From assembly GCA_013146195.2 (NCBI GenBank), contig CM028377.1:3410001-3474000 (forward strand): a stretch of DNA of 64,000 bases. The letters run 5' to 3'. Positions 10,101 through 22,229 of the stretch are shown piece after piece. This stretch comes from Codonopsis lanceolata (lineage: Eukaryota > Streptophyta > Magnoliopsida > Asterales > Campanulaceae). Both the position numbers and the translations under genes were made by a program. Every line of letters begins with the position of its first letter. The first letter of the stretch is position 1. Below the pieces are notes generated by a model. The model saw only the letters and a program-made list of their open reading frames with translations. It did no database searches and had not been told where the DNA came from.

Positions 10101-12425
10101 GATAGAGTCTCTTGGATTTATCTAATCAAGGTGCTTCGTAAATTTAGGTTCGGAGAATCTTTTATTGATATGATATGGAGGGTTATTTCTAACAATTGGT
10201 TCTCCATTTCAATTAATGGATCTTCTGTTGGATTCTGTCCCTCCTCCTGGGGTCTCAAACAGGGCGATCCGTTATCCCCCAGCCTCTTCATTATTGCTGC
10301 GGAAGTTCTTAGTAGAGGATTAAACAAGCTTCAATGTGATAATCCTGCCTACGTGTTCTCTTCTTCCACAGGGTGTCCTATCATATCGTATTTGGCCTTT
10401 GCTGATGACATTGTTATCTTCTGTAATGGCAACAAACACTCTCTTCTTAAGCACAAGCAGCTTCTCACCAATTATGAACAGTGTTCTGGGCAACTGATCA
10501 ACCAAGGTAAAAGTTGTTTTATGGTCACTAAAAATACCTTGGCCTCGCGCATTTTGTCGATTGGGAGACACGTTGGTTTTCCCCACAAGGCTCTTCCCGT
10601 CATCTATTTGGGTTGTCCTCTTTTTGAGGAGCGTAAGAAAACAAATCTTTTTGATCACCTTTTAGAAAAATTACAGCTTCGGATTAATTCATGGATAGGG
10701 GCCTTTCTTAACTAAGCGGGTAAGGTGACTCTTATCAATTATGTTCTGCATTCGATTATCATGTACCAAATTGCGATTTTAGACCACCCAGCATCGGTTG
10801 TTAACCATATCAATAGAATGCTTGCTAATTTCTTTTGGGGCTCTATTGATGGTAAGAATAAGGCTCATTGGGTCTCTTGGGAAAAGTGTTGTAGGCCAGT
10901 CAATGAAGGAGGCATTGGTATCCGGGCAATCAAAGATATTATCCAAGATTTTTCAATTCAGCTTTGGTGGCGATTTAGATCGTCTAACAGCTTGTGGTGT
11001 GTTTTTATGATACGTAAATATTGCTCTCATATTCATCCTATTAATTCCTCTAATTCGGGCTCTCATACTTGGAGTAGAATGTGCATAATTAAAGTTATGA
11101 CTGAAGATCAAATTGGTTGGATCATTGGTAAAGGTTCTTGCTCAATTTTGTTTGACGAGTGGCTGCCGATAGGCAGACTCAATCATTCTATTTCCAGCTC
11201 CTTCCAGTCTGTCCAGGACCTATTTGAGTCTCCCTCTCATATCTCAGCGGCTGCTCGTGTGGAGTTGGGTTATCAAGCCTCCACTTTGATTGATAATCTC
11301 GGCATTACTATCACAGATTCTCCTAATACTGCTTATTGCCTTTGCTCAGATAAGGGTATATTTTCTCTTTCTACTGCATGGCATCTTGCTCGTCTTTCTC
11401 AGCTCTTGATATCTTCTACTAAATTCATATGGCACAAATATCTCCCTCGTCAGATTAGCTTGTTCATGTGGCGTCTCTGGCTGCGGAAGCTTTCTCTGGA
11501 TGAAAGTTTATCTAGTAAAGGTATTCAGTTAGCCTCCTGCTGTTCTTGCCGCCCATCAGGGAACATTGAGACTTATCATCACGTCTTTGTGGATTGCCCT
11601 TCTGCTCGTTGTATTTGGACAAAATTTAATCGCCTTGGTGGTATTTCAGCATCCTCCCTCTCTATAGATCAATCTTGTTTTGCATGGTGGTTTAGTAAAC
11701 CCAACTCCATGTTGTACTCCATACCTCCCTCGATTATTCTTTGGGAGATTTGGAAATCTAGAAATGCTAGCTTGTTTGAAGGAACCCGTGTCCCTCCTTT
11801 GGTTATTATTGACCGTATTCATCAATCCCTCCTCTCTGTCACGAAAGGGGCAGGCTTCTCTTATCATCAAACTGGTAATTTTATCTTCTCCTCTCGGCTA
11901 GGAGTCATCTCGACTAAGGTAATTCGTTCAGTCTCTTGGTTGAAGCCCCCATTGGATTCAATTAAACTAAATTCGGATGGTGCTTCTAGAGGTAACCCGG
12001 TTCCTAGTTCTGGAGGAGGCATTGTTCGAAATTATGCTAGTGATCTTCTCTTTGTTTTCTCATCCTTTTTTGGTGAAGATTCTAGTTTCCATGTGGAGTG
12101 TCAGGCTATGCATCAAGGTGTCATCTGGTTGGAATCTAATGGTTTCGAGGGAGCTATTGTGGAATTAGATTCCAAACATCTGTTGGACTGTGTTGAAGGC
12201 AAAGCCCAACCTCCTTGGAGGAGTCTATATCTCATTCGGGCCATTAAATCTATTAAGGGGTCGCTTAATCTTACCTTTCACCACGTTTTTCGTGAGGCTA
12301 ACTCTGTTGCTGATGCTATTGCTAATCATGGGTGGGACCATGGCTCTGCTGTTACTTATGCGTCTACTGCTTTGCTTCCATCTCGCATCCGTGGTCTGAT
12401 TACTCTTGATAAAAATGCCACATAA
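7165..12425 (+). pseudogene. LINE ORF2: endonuclease, reverse transcriptase, zf-RVT, RNase H
   Basis: ORF2 would nick target DNA and reverse-transcribe the LINE RNA. Domains in order: EN (7165-7790), with GIGNNST-like start, DFNIILSPQEKIGG and SDHSP, the last after an in-frame TGA at 7756; RT (about 9580-10715) with PDGF, AFTKGRLIQDN, LDMAKAFDRVSW, GLKQGDPLSP and the catalytic FADD in LAFADDIVIF; zf-RVT (about 11430-11640) with WHKYLPRQISLFMWRL; RNase H (about 11945-12340) with acidic residues in NSDGASRGN, VECQAMHQG, VELDSKHLL and REANSVADA. Breaks: the LTR at 8236-9475, a frameshift near 9850 and a TAA at 10713-10715. The canonical GDFN of EN reads RDFN here. The last 566 codons are uninterrupted, but they are retroelement sequence, not a host gene. 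Confidence 0.9.
8236..9475 (-). mobile_element. 1.24-kb solo LTR inside the LINE, probably Copia type
   Basis: Flanked by the 5-bp TSD TTACT (8231-8235 and 9476-9480). On the plus strand it starts TGTGGGTCCC and ends AATCAACA. Removing it rejoins the LINE reading ...HRIT to LHGVVVTNYSS. Near its plus-strand start it carries CTAGAAGGGGGGGGGTTGAA, the reverse of the CTATTCACCCC-type motif, so it is in minus orientation. It is a relative of the LTR at 1044-2104. It has no coding sequence. Confidence 0.88.
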
Positions 12426-12606
12426 TTAATTATTTGTTGTTCTGCTTTCTACTCTTGTATTTTCATTCGAGGTTAGGCTCCTTTGTCCTCCCAAGTTGTA
12501 AGGACAAGGCTGGTTGTCCCCCTCGAGTTTGTTTTATTCCTTCTATTTAATAAAATCTAGCAGGGTGCCGCCCCTCTTTCCCTAAAAAAAAAAAAAAGGT
12601 ATCAGG

Positions 12607-12869
12607 TTTTTTTTGAGTGATTTAATTGTCATTAGTTACCGGAAGATGTTTAATGTCTTTATTAATTACTTTTAACCGGCTATGGAGACAACCACACATT
12701 TTAGTGAAAGAGTAGGTTTGGTTTCACGGATCTTAAATCGTAAGACAAAGTCGCACTCTCTTACAGTTCAACTCACTAGCATACGGTGAGTCGGATAAAA
12801 GAAATCTGTCTGACAAGAAATATCTGTAATACCATCTTACTTAAATTTTTGTTTTTTTCAAAAATCATA
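12607..12869. other. Unassigned flank shared with copy B
   Basis: Matches 58018-58284 closely. It lies just upstream of the minus-strand PMEI start in the original arrangement, so it may once have been PMEI promoter or 5' flank. The LINE now separates it from the gene. I see no TATA box I would trust and no coding frame. Confidence 0.4.
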
Positions 12870-13239
12870 CTCCCTCTGTTCCTAAACAATCGTCTAACTT
12901 TACACTCATATTTAAAAATAAAAAACTAATTGACTTTGTTAAGGCAAAAACTTATGAAATAGCATCTTACAGTTATTTTATTTAAAACAGATTTCTCTTA
13001 ACCGACTCATCCTGTGTTAGTGGGTTGAGTTGTGAGAGAGTGAGACAATGTCTTATGAATCATAATCCATAAAACGGTCTCACAGGAGAGCTACTCTTGT
13101 TAACAATATGGTATAATATATTGTTTCATTTAAAGCCTTTGTGTATATGATCATAATTAAAAGAGGAAAAAGAATAATGGTAAAGTGGTAAAAGTATTTT
13201 TCTAAAAAAGAAAATTTGAAAACAAGTCATTTTAAGTAT

Positions 13240-16200
13240 GGTATAATATATTGTTGAGGTGGTCTCCTGTAAGACGATCTTACGGATCCTTATCCGTAAG
13301 ACAGATCTATCCAGGTTAAATAGGGCAAAATTCAGAAATCTCAATGCAACCTCTTAGTTTTTTAAAATTACAACGCCACCCCTCAGGTTTATTTATGCAG
13401 AGTGTCATTTTTTACTATTAATAGTGTCACTTTATGGTATAAAATTTGTCACTTTTGGCCTTAGAAGTGTCACTTTGTATTTTTAATGAAAATTATAATT
13501 TTTCCCTAAAAAATGTTATTTTTTTGGGCTTAAATATGTCACTTTAGTCTTAAATGTGTTACTTTCACTTTGAAAAGTGTCTCATTTTTTTTATAAATAA
13601 AAATGGCAAAATGCATATTTGGGTCACTGTACTTTTCCAAAAATTGCAATTTGGCCACTATGACGTCAAAATTTTCGATACGGCCACTGTTCCAAACTTA
13701 TCTTGCATGTTAACCTCAATTTTTGGATGGACGTTAATTTTAACCGTTAAGTTATGTTAAATACCTATTGTGTCCTCTTCTTCTTCGTCTTCAGCTCCTA
13801 AATTCAAAAAAATCCCTAGCTCTTAACCCACCAAAGACAATGGTATTGTGGGTTTGAAACAGGGCTTTCATGATAACCATCAACCCATGACCATTGACAT
13901 CTTCATGTTCAAGTGTTCAACCATAACAAAGTTTCCAACCTAGATTTGAAATTACAGTGATATTTTTTAAAAATCCTTGTTTATGGGTGAGGTGGGTAAT
14001 GGATTTTTGGATTTTTTATTTTCCACCCACCAGAAGAATCTCAAATCTTGATTCCTCTTTTTCTTTTCAACTTCAAATAAATAGACAGACAACACACAAC
14101 CCCACACACTGTCTTCTCTCAACCCCCATTGATATACCCACCAAACAAACGCAACAATTCCATTCCCGATTGTAAAAACGACAATAAACCCATACCAACA
14201 CAAAATCATCTTACCTCCAAAATTCTCACTTGCAAATCAATGAAGAACATTAGATTTAGCTTCATTACTCATTTACCTCCATGGATTATGTCTTCCTCTT
14301 CCGCCATGGCTGCCCCTCTCCAACTCTCTCTCTCTCTCTCCAAAACTTCTCTCAAATCTGGCTTAATGGGTAGACCAAGAATAGATGGAGGGAGATCTTG
14401 GTTTCAGATCTGGGTTTCAGAGATGGAATTTGAAGGGGTGTTGGAATGAAGGTAGAGAGAGTATAACAGGGCTGGAGCTAGAACGACTCTGTTTAGAGAT
14501 GGAGGGAGAGATGCCCGGCTGGAGATAGATTGGAGATAATGATGCTGGTTGGAGAAGATCGAATCGAAGCAAAATCTGGGTGAGGAGAGGGCTGGAGAGA
14601 AATACTGTGAATGCGATAGGAGATGAGGGGGCGATTTTGGCAAGAGATGGAGCAGGAAGGAGGTCGACGATGGGGAGAGAGCTCAGAGAATGAGGAGGCT
14701 AGCTAGCTATTTTTGGAATCTGAGATTTTTTTCCTTAATTGATCGCAGAGGGAGATAATGAAGAAGAAGAGGGCAAAATAGGTATTTAACATAACTTAAC
14801 CAGTTAAACTTAACGTCCATCCAAAAATAGGGTTAACATGCAAGTTAAGTCTGGTACAGAGGCCGCACCGAAAATTTTGACGTCTCAGTGGCCTAATTGC
14901 AATTTTTGAAAAAGTACAGTGGCCCAAATATGCGCTTTGTCAATAAAAATCATTACATTTGACATTAAATTGTTACTTTATAACATTAAAAGTGTCACTT
15001 TTTAGCATTAAATATGCTACTTTTGACCATACAAGTGTCATTTTGCCTTATAAATAAAAATCGTCGTTATTGTTCTTAAAAGTGCCACTTTTTAATATTA
15101 AAAATGTTACGTTTTAGTATTAAATGTGTCACTTTTTGCAGTCAGCGTTAGTTTTGAAGTGACACTTTTTAGTATTAAGAGTGTCACTTTTTAGTATTAC
15201 ATGCGTCATTTTTTAGTATTAAGAGTGTCACTTTGTATTTTTTAGTATTAAGAGTGTCACTTTGTATTTTTATGAGAATTATAATAAATTTCCCTTTATA
15301 GTGTCACTTTCAACCTTAAAATGTGTCACTTTTGTCTTTTCAACGTGTTACGGCTTTAAATGTGTCATTTAACATTTCGTTAAAGTCCACTAGCGTCCGT
15401 CAAGTATCCCAAGGCAATTGATGCTAACGGAGCTGATAAAAGATTAAAATGTATGGCGTAGGAAATATAAGAATTTCAGCGACAAACTTTGAAAGTACAG
15501 GGGCACCGAGCAAAATGACACACATTGCCAATAAAACTTAAAAACAACGCTGAGGACTTTCGAACATATGACCAACGTACCAATTTTAAAATCTAAAGTG
15601 TTTCAATGGGAACCATCTCAGCTAATCCATTTTTCTTATTTTTTGTGACATATTATTTATTTATTATGACCAATGAATTTCTAAATGGGGTTCTGTCTTA
15701 CATATTTAGGATCCGTAAGACCATCATACACAAGTCTTTGTCTATATTGTTGAGGTGGTCTCCTGTAAGACGGATCTATCTAGGTTAAATCGGGCAAAAT
15801 TCAAAAATCTCAATGCAACCCCTTCGTTTTTGAAAATTACAACCCACCCCCTATGTTTATATATGCATAGTGTCACTTTTTACTATTAACAATGTCACTT
15901 TATAGTATAAAATGTGTCACTTTTGGCTTAGAAGTGTCACTTTGCATTTTTAATGAAAATTATAATTTTTCCCTAAAAAAGTGTTACTTTTTGGGCTTAA
16001 ATATGTCACTTTTAGTCTTAAATGTGTTACTTTTACTTTGAAAAGTGTCTCTTTTTATAAATAAAAATCATTACGTTTGACGTTAAAGTGTTACTTTATA
16101 ACATTGAAAGTGTTACTTTTAGCATTAAATGTGTTACTTTTGACCGTACACGTGTCATTTTGCCTTATAAATAAAAATCGTCGTTATTGACCTTAAAAGT

Positions 16201-16510
16201 CACTTTTTAGCATTGAAAATGTCACGTTTTAGTATTAAATGTGTCACTTTCAATAGTCAACGTTAGTTTCACCGGAGCAAAATAACACATCTCTTTGATT
16301 AAACTTAAAAATAGCACTAATGGGCTTCGAACAATAGACCATCAAACAAACAAATTTCCAAACTTAAAGAGCTTTTTTGTAAACCAACTCAACAAATTAA
16401 TTCTTATGGATTTTGTAACGTATTATTTATTTATTATGACCCGAGAATTTCTAAATGGGGCTCCATCTTACGGATTTAGGATCCGTAAGACCGTCTTACA
16501 CAAGTCTTTG
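13240..16510. repeat. Degenerate GTGTCACTTTTTAGTATTAA repeat block
   Basis: Many diverged copies of a roughly 20-bp phrase around GTGTCACTTTT occur at about 13395-13580, 14950-15370 and 15855-16260. The first and last groups are preceded by the same phrase GAGGTGGTCTCCTGTAAGAC (13257 and 15752), so a block of about 330 bp or more is itself duplicated. The MULE at 13605-14941 sits in the first group. The block is absent from copy B. No coding frame is seen. Confidence 0.65.
13605..14941. mobile_element. Non-autonomous MULE with long terminal inverted repeats
   Basis: Starts GGCAAAATGCATATTTGGG and ends in the inverse GACAAAGCGCATATTTGGG. The inverted repeats extend about 190 bp with some mismatches. 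It is flanked by the perfect 9-bp TSD AATAAAAAT (13596-13604 and 14942-14950). The empty site is visible in the sister repeat near 16065-16080. A 9-bp TSD and long inverted repeats are the Mutator signature. The interior (about 13800-14770) has no transposase; it could be captured host sequence, but I recognise no gene in it. Confidence 0.92.
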
Positions 16511-16671
16511 CCTATATTATTTCATTTAAAACATTTGTGTATATGATCATAAATAAAAGAGGAAAAAAATTATGGTAAAGTGGTAAAAGTATTTTTCTAA
16601 AAAAGAAAATTTGGAAACAAGTCATTTTTAAAAAAAATTACTATATGACAATTATTTCGGAACGGAAGGAG

Positions 16672-16978
16672 TAGTTTAGGCAAAAACATGGGTAAGACGG
16701 TCTTAAGGATATTTTTTGTAAAACAAATCATCTTTAACCGATCCATCGTGTAATAGTGGGTCGAACTGTGAGAGAGTGGAGCTTCGTCTTACGAATAAGG
16801 ATCCATAAGACGGTCTTATAAGAGATTTACCCATTTTTTATAACATCTCTCGCTAATTGATTGTCCATTTTTAAGAAAAAGTTTGCCAAAAAATAAGTGT
16901 TTATTTTTGTATGAAATTACTAAATTGGCGATTGTTATCTATTGTGTCCCACAGTGACAATACTATTACTCGATCCGT
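16672..16978. other. Non-coding flank shared with copy B
   Basis: Matches 58692-58988. It contains phrases such as AAGACGGTCTTA near inverted relatives, typical of small decayed DNA elements, but I could not set ends. No gene. Confidence 0.4.
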
Positions 16979-17226
16979 TTTCAAAATATTGTCTACTTTG
17001 ATCTAACATACCGTTTAAGAAAAAATAATTGACTGTATTATAAATATTTGTGAAATGTGTTGTTTCCTTTAATGCCCTTGAGTATGTGGCCATAATTAAA
17101 GTAGGTTGAAAAAGTAAGGATAAAGTGGTAAAAGTGTTTTTTTAAAAGGAAAAGTTTTGAAAGAGGACAATTATTTAAGAACAGACAAAAAAGGAAAGGT
17201 GGACGATAATTTGAAAATGGAGGGAT
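16979..17226. mobile_element. Second Stowaway-like MITE (copy A)
   Basis: Left end CTCGATCCGTTTTCAAA and right end inverse TCCCTCCATTTTCAAA, next to TA dinucleotides. The partner in copy B is at about 58989-59248. Ends are good to a few bases. Confidence 0.6.
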
Positions 17227-17424
17227 TATTATATTTGGTAGAAAATATTGTTACAGTATTATGACATGAAGATTCAGGTATTCATACAGTATCAGTTTAG
17301 AACAAGGGTGTATTATACAACTTTTCAAATTATGTGAATCCTTGATTAGATGATGGTAAAAATTTAAGAAAAAAACAGTTTTAGAGGTAATTTATGTAAA
17401 ATCGATCATTTTGTATGTTGACAA

Positions 17425-20400
17425 TAGGGCTAGCAATTGGGTGGGTTGGGTTAGATCAAAACGGGTAATGGGTCAAAATGGATCGTGACCCGTTATAACC
17501 CAAAATTAAATTGGACGAAATGAGTTGATTCGAAACAGTTCGGTTCGGTGATGCGTAACGGGTCGACCCGTTTCAACCCGCAAATTTCTATTAAAAACCT
17601 TACATTTATATAGCAAAAAACGGGTCACAATAGGTAACGGGTTCGACCCGCTTTAACTCGACCCAAATCAACACGTTATTTTTTTTGGGTCGAAATGGGT
17701 TACCCTTTTCAACCCAAAAAATAATAATAACGGGTCAGGTTGGGTCAGGTAATGTAACAGCCCGACCCGGACTCCAATGCGAAATCCCAAGGTCGTGCCG
17801 TCAAGACAAGCTAAAAGACGGACAAGTACCTGCTAAGCATAATGGTACGAGTCAAAAGATGAGCCATCAAGCTCGAATAGGAAGGTAAAGCCATAACGGC
17901 AATACGGAACAACCAAAAACTAAAATCTGCGGAAGCAAATCATAAGTGGAACCCAGCCTTTAATCCTAAACAAAGGAACGCAAGGCTGAGAGATAACTAT
18001 CTCTCGACAAATTTACGACTCGCGTGACGCAACATTGCGCACGGGCAACAAACCATCGGCAAACCTAAGGCCGGCAAAGCTACAAGAACCCAACCTGATA
18101 AACAACAACTCAACGGCTATAACATGCCGGAGGAATAAATCAACTAAAAGAATAAGAGATTAAATACTAACAACTAAACCCAAGTCTCTCGACTAATGTT
18201 GTCGGAGATGACAATACCGACAGTACAAGAATGAGTGAGCTAAAGCATGCTCGAATAAACAAAGGAAACAACTCTTAAGAGATACAACAGCTCGACCTAA
18301 CAAGTCGGCTCCCAAAATAATACGACAAATAAATACTAACATAACTACCCAAGTAAAGTTTACATAACTTTACATCCGTATCTCACAAGATAATAAATAC
18401 AATAATAATAATAATAACAACTCCAAGCTATTGCCTGGAAGACCACCTGCTATCCAACAAGCACCCGAAGCTGTAACGCGCACTAACGAGCTTACTGCAA
18501 AAACTAAGGAAAACAAACACACGAAATGAGTCATAATGACCCAGTAAGTTACTAAATGCAAATGTATGGCATAGCATGGCGTGGCATGGCATAATGCACA
18601 AGCAAGTATAAAATCATGGCATCTTAATAGCATACCAATAATAAACTTGTATTAAGTCACCAAGTAACATAAACTTCATAAACCAGATAGCACATTATCT
18701 TTCATATAAGTGCTTATAGTAAGCCACATAAGGGATAGAGAAGATACCCAAATAGTGCCGTTGTGTTGCTCCTGCAATACACAATGTTATACTGGTTCGT
18801 GACACGATGCACGTGATTGATACATCGACACGCTGAGTGGTTACGCCTCAAAAGACAGCCCCTTTCTCAGACTCGATTAGCATAATCCATTCGCTCTATT
18901 GGTTACGAGATGGGCTAACTTCCCACCGGGGGCAACAAGTGGAGGGTGTGGAGTGTGAGGTGTGCACGGCGATCCATAGCGAATACGAACCTTACGATTC
19001 GTATAGGCGATGTATCGTCCTACCCTGACAGAAAAACCAATCCAAATAATGCCAGCTGGGCTTTAATGCAATGCACAAGTAGATATTTACTCGCATGCTC
19101 AACAAGAATCAAGACCGACCATAGCGGACTTATCAAATCAAGTAGGACATAAAGCTCTACACACCAATTTAACAATGCACATATTTGCACATACTTCACA
19201 AATCCAACTAACTTATCAGTTTAGTCCAAGAACCACATATTGAGGTATTCATAACCCTCAAGTCATAACCCAATCAAACGTAGCGTATAAGCTCAAGAAA
19301 TCACAACATGAGGTCTACCGTAGCCCTCTACTCGGGATTAAACCAAAGACTATTATTTAGTCTACGAACAACCGTTAATCAAGACTTAGTATTTAGTCTA
19401 TTCATAAAAGCATAACAAACTCAACCATAGTCCTAACTGTCGTATATAATTGACATCCTCAAAACCAATCTCAAGGGTACTATAACTAAGCCGTAGTCAT
19501 ATCCTCGCAAGTGCTTTCATGTGCACGCGACCAAATTCCCTAAGAGAGAACTCATTCAAATAATCATTTCTTAAGGATATACATGATCATAGGTTGGTCT
19601 CTAATGCTCCGTGCCCTAACGAGCACGCTCTAAATAAATCCCCAATAAGCCTCTATATCGTGGGTGTCACAAATGATACACAATTCAAGATGCTCGGGTA
19701 CTCACAATCAAAACCAACCCAACCCGAACATCGTAGGATTTTAACCTAAGGCTCACCATCATAATATTGAACCTATAACAACTCCATTGAGTCTTAATAT
19801 CGCATTTCATTAAATACATATTTCATAAATCCCAAAATTAACACATCATTCAAGTTTATAGAAATTCTCCCAAAATAATCCGGGCTTGTTTCCCAAGCCT
19901 AAAAATCCAAGAACTCATCATAATCATAGTTAAACGAAACCCAAATGTCGTAGGATTTCAACCCGAGTTCATTAACGCATTATTGAACTTATTTTGACTC
20001 CGTTGAGTCTATATACTAAGTTTCATTATTTACACCCTTCATCAATCTCAACATTTACACCCACTTGAATTAACAACAATTTATCCAATAATTCGGGCTT
20101 GATCCTCAAGCCCTAAAATTCACAACAAAACCCAACATAAATCATAACCCATTTCATAAATCACTTAATTTCAATTAAATGATCCTACTCATGATATCTA
20201 GTGAGTTCACACATTTAAAGCCCTAATCATAGGCATATTTCCACAATCAACCCAATTAACATATGGACATGATTTCTAGCATGCTCATAATCCTAGAAAC
20301 ACAAGATGAAGAGTAACAATATACTCAACAATCATGGAAGCAATTCTATAAATGCTCTTAACAAGTTCATACTTCCAAAAATCCCCAAATTGGGCATACA

Positions 20401-21834
20401 ACGCATATCAAGTGTTCATTGCCCACAAATAGCATATAGGTTGTTTTCCTTAGGGCCAATGAACCGAAATCAAAAGAAGGTAACTTACCTAGCTCGGATG
20501 AAAACTCCAAAGAACACAAATCCGATCGGTGAACTTGTTCTATACGTCGAGGGCTTCACGAATCTGAAGTTTGAAGGCAATCGGTCGGTTGGATCATCTT
20601 GGATCGAAGGAAGAATGAAGCTAGGGCTTGAATCTCCCATGGACTCTCCATCTCTCTAATACGTATGGTGAAGAAGAGAAGAAATGAAAGGATTTTCTGA
20701 AGAATGCAAAGGGTTTGGGTATTTATACCGCCAAATATAAAGAGGGCACAATAGACATTTCCCAAGTACAATTAGTAGAGATTAGGATTAATCAATCACT
20801 AATATAACCTTAATTAACTTCCAACTAATGTTAGGACATGTTTAGAGCTAAGTATGGGAGGTTAGGAAGGGTTTAGAGGGGGTTTAATGAGGGTATGATA
20901 GGTATTTCTCGCCAAAACACAGAACAGGGCAAAACAGAGAAAAATTCCGTAGGTGACCCCAGATCTTGAAGCGGGCGCCTCACATAAGGCCAGGCGGGCG
21001 CCTGGACTTCTGGCAGCATATGTTCATTTTGCAATGCTCTCAGCATTGTCCCTGAGCCGGTGATCGAATTGATGCGAGCGCATGGTCCAGCCCTTGAACT
21101 TGGTCTAAACATGTCCTAAATGGTCCCAAACTCATGGGAAACCATTCTAAGGTCTAACCCAACTCAAAAAAGTCAGAAACACACCTGAACAACTCCCGAA
21201 ACAACTCGGAGCGAAACCGGGAAGAGGTGCAACAACGTGCAACCGGAACGACGAATGAACTAACAATTGAACGAGCAATGAAATGAGACTTTTAAGGAAA
21301 GTCTAAGGGATAATGAAGAATCTTGAATACTCCTAGAAAGTTGAATAACAACTAGGGAAATAAGAATTCCAAAGGAGAGACGATTACGCGACTCAATCCC
21401 CGAACTACGCGATAGAGACGAGCACTATCTCCAAAGCTTCCAAATCATCGATAGACTTAAGGAACACCTCCAACTTGAAGTCTAATACATCTAAACATGT
21501 TAATAAATCATCATATAAAGGTCTAGGACCAAACCGAGGTCACGAACGCAAAACGCAAGCAAACCCTCAATCGCGTCGCATTCCGACTATCGTCGAGTCA
21601 CGACTTGTGACTTTAGCAAGTCAACAACTATATGGAGTCTCTTAATAGTGCTTTGTTCTTAATGTGGTCTCTCATACACATCTAGACCCTCTCGCAAACC
21701 AAACATACAGTCGACAAAGGAAGAAGTGCAAGTATGGCATGCAAACCGAGCTAACGAAGGAGCGGGGTGTTACATGTAATTTCCAAGTCAGGTTGAATGG
21801 ATTAACGGGTTTTGAGTTGTAATTACCAGGCCTA
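17425..21834. mobile_element. hAT-type MITE, split by a solo LTR (copy A)
   Basis: Left end TAGGGCTAGCAATT, right end inverse TAGGCCTGGTAATT, with related 8-bp flanks GTTGACAA (17417-17424) and GTTGGTAA (21835-21842), the usual hAT TSD length. The uninterrupted partner is 59457-59850. The interior is rich in GGGTCGACCCG and GGGTCAA-like words. The 4.0-kb LTR at 17753-21774 splits it. Confidence 0.8.
17753..21774 (-). mobile_element. 4.0-kb solo LTR, Tekay/Del-like, inverted
   Basis: Starts TGTAACAGCCCGACCCGG and ends CGGGGTGTTACA; it is the inverse of the LTR at 2300-6120, to which it aligns for most of its length with many differences. Flanking pentamers GGTAA and TGTAA differ at one base. 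The empty site is seen in copy B near 59785-59800. Both LTRs share the GGCGCCCGCC decamer, the CCATGCCACGCCATGC-like run (near 18575-18590 here) and the GGGTGTCACAAATG segment. No internal retrotransposon sequence flanks it, so it is a solo LTR. Confidence 0.88.
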
Positions 21835-21971
21835 GTTGGTAAGCTTGAGTGATGAAAGAATTTGTCTTTTTTTTTTTTTTTTACAAATTATTAGTAAAAC
21901 TGGCTCACAAGAGACTTATTTTTAGATGATATTGTATGTGACTTGTTATAGAAACGAAAAGTAGTAAGTGT

Positions 21972-22215
21972 GCCCTCACGGGCTTCGCTCAGTTGGTTAA
22001 GAGCTAGTAGATTTGGATATAGGACCAAGGATCGAGTCCTAGCAACTGCAGTGTGGGAGTTTCATCCTCTTGTGGGGGTGGCTCCTTGTAAGTACTAGGC
22101 ACGGGTCCTCCTAGCTATTTAATCGTTGAGTTACCGTGATTTTTCTCTCACATTCTCATGGGGCTGGGGTGTGGGGGCTCTCGGGGGGAGAGTTTCCCCT
22201 TTTTTTGAATACAGG
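21972..22215 (+). mobile_element. tRNA-derived SINE
   Basis: Begins with a tRNA-like head: A-box-like CGCTCAGTTGG and B-box-like GGATCGAGTCC about 40 bases on. The tRNA-unrelated body ends in GGGGGGAGAGTTTCCCC and a T-rich tail. The 14-bp TSD AAAGTAGTAAGTGT flanks it (21958-21971 and 22216-22229). Copy B has the single uninterrupted target near 60260-60275. RNA polymerase III would transcribe it; mobilisation needs a LINE's enzymes. Confidence 0.88.
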
Positions 22216-22229
22216 AAAGTAGTAAGTGT

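Larger units (their letters stand above)
6799..12596 (+). mobile_element. L1-type LINE, degenerate and 5' truncated
   Basis: A non-LTR retrotransposon with an apurinic endonuclease (EN), reverse transcriptase (RT), zf-RVT and RNase H region, ending in a poly-A tract. It is flanked by the direct repeat AGGTATCAGG (6789-6798 and 12597-12606). Copy B has the empty site near 58010. Only a short piece of ORF1 is present, so it is 5' truncated, as is usual after target-primed reverse transcription. A solo LTR at 8236-9475 splits ORF2. Stops and frameshifts make it inactive. Confidence 0.92.
12870..16671. mobile_element. Stowaway-like MITE, split by rearranged repeats (copy A)
   Basis: Left end CTCCCTCTGTTCCTAAACAA and right end inverse CTCCTTCCGTTCCGAAATAA, bounded by TA on both sides, as in Tc1/Mariner-related Stowaway MITEs. 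The uninterrupted version in copy B is 58285-58691 (407 bp). In copy A its middle is duplicated (13110-13240 recurs at 16510-16630), with about 3.3 kb between the two copies. Confidence 0.75.

Noticed and set aside
10725..12425. A 566-codon host gene with RNase H domain
   Set aside because: It is the C-terminal half of the LINE ORF2, in frame with the RT across one stop, inside LINE boundaries with a TSD.
20306..20659. A 117-codon ORF inside the inverted long LTR
   Set aside because: No equivalent frame in the related LTR at 2300-6120 and no recognisable domain.
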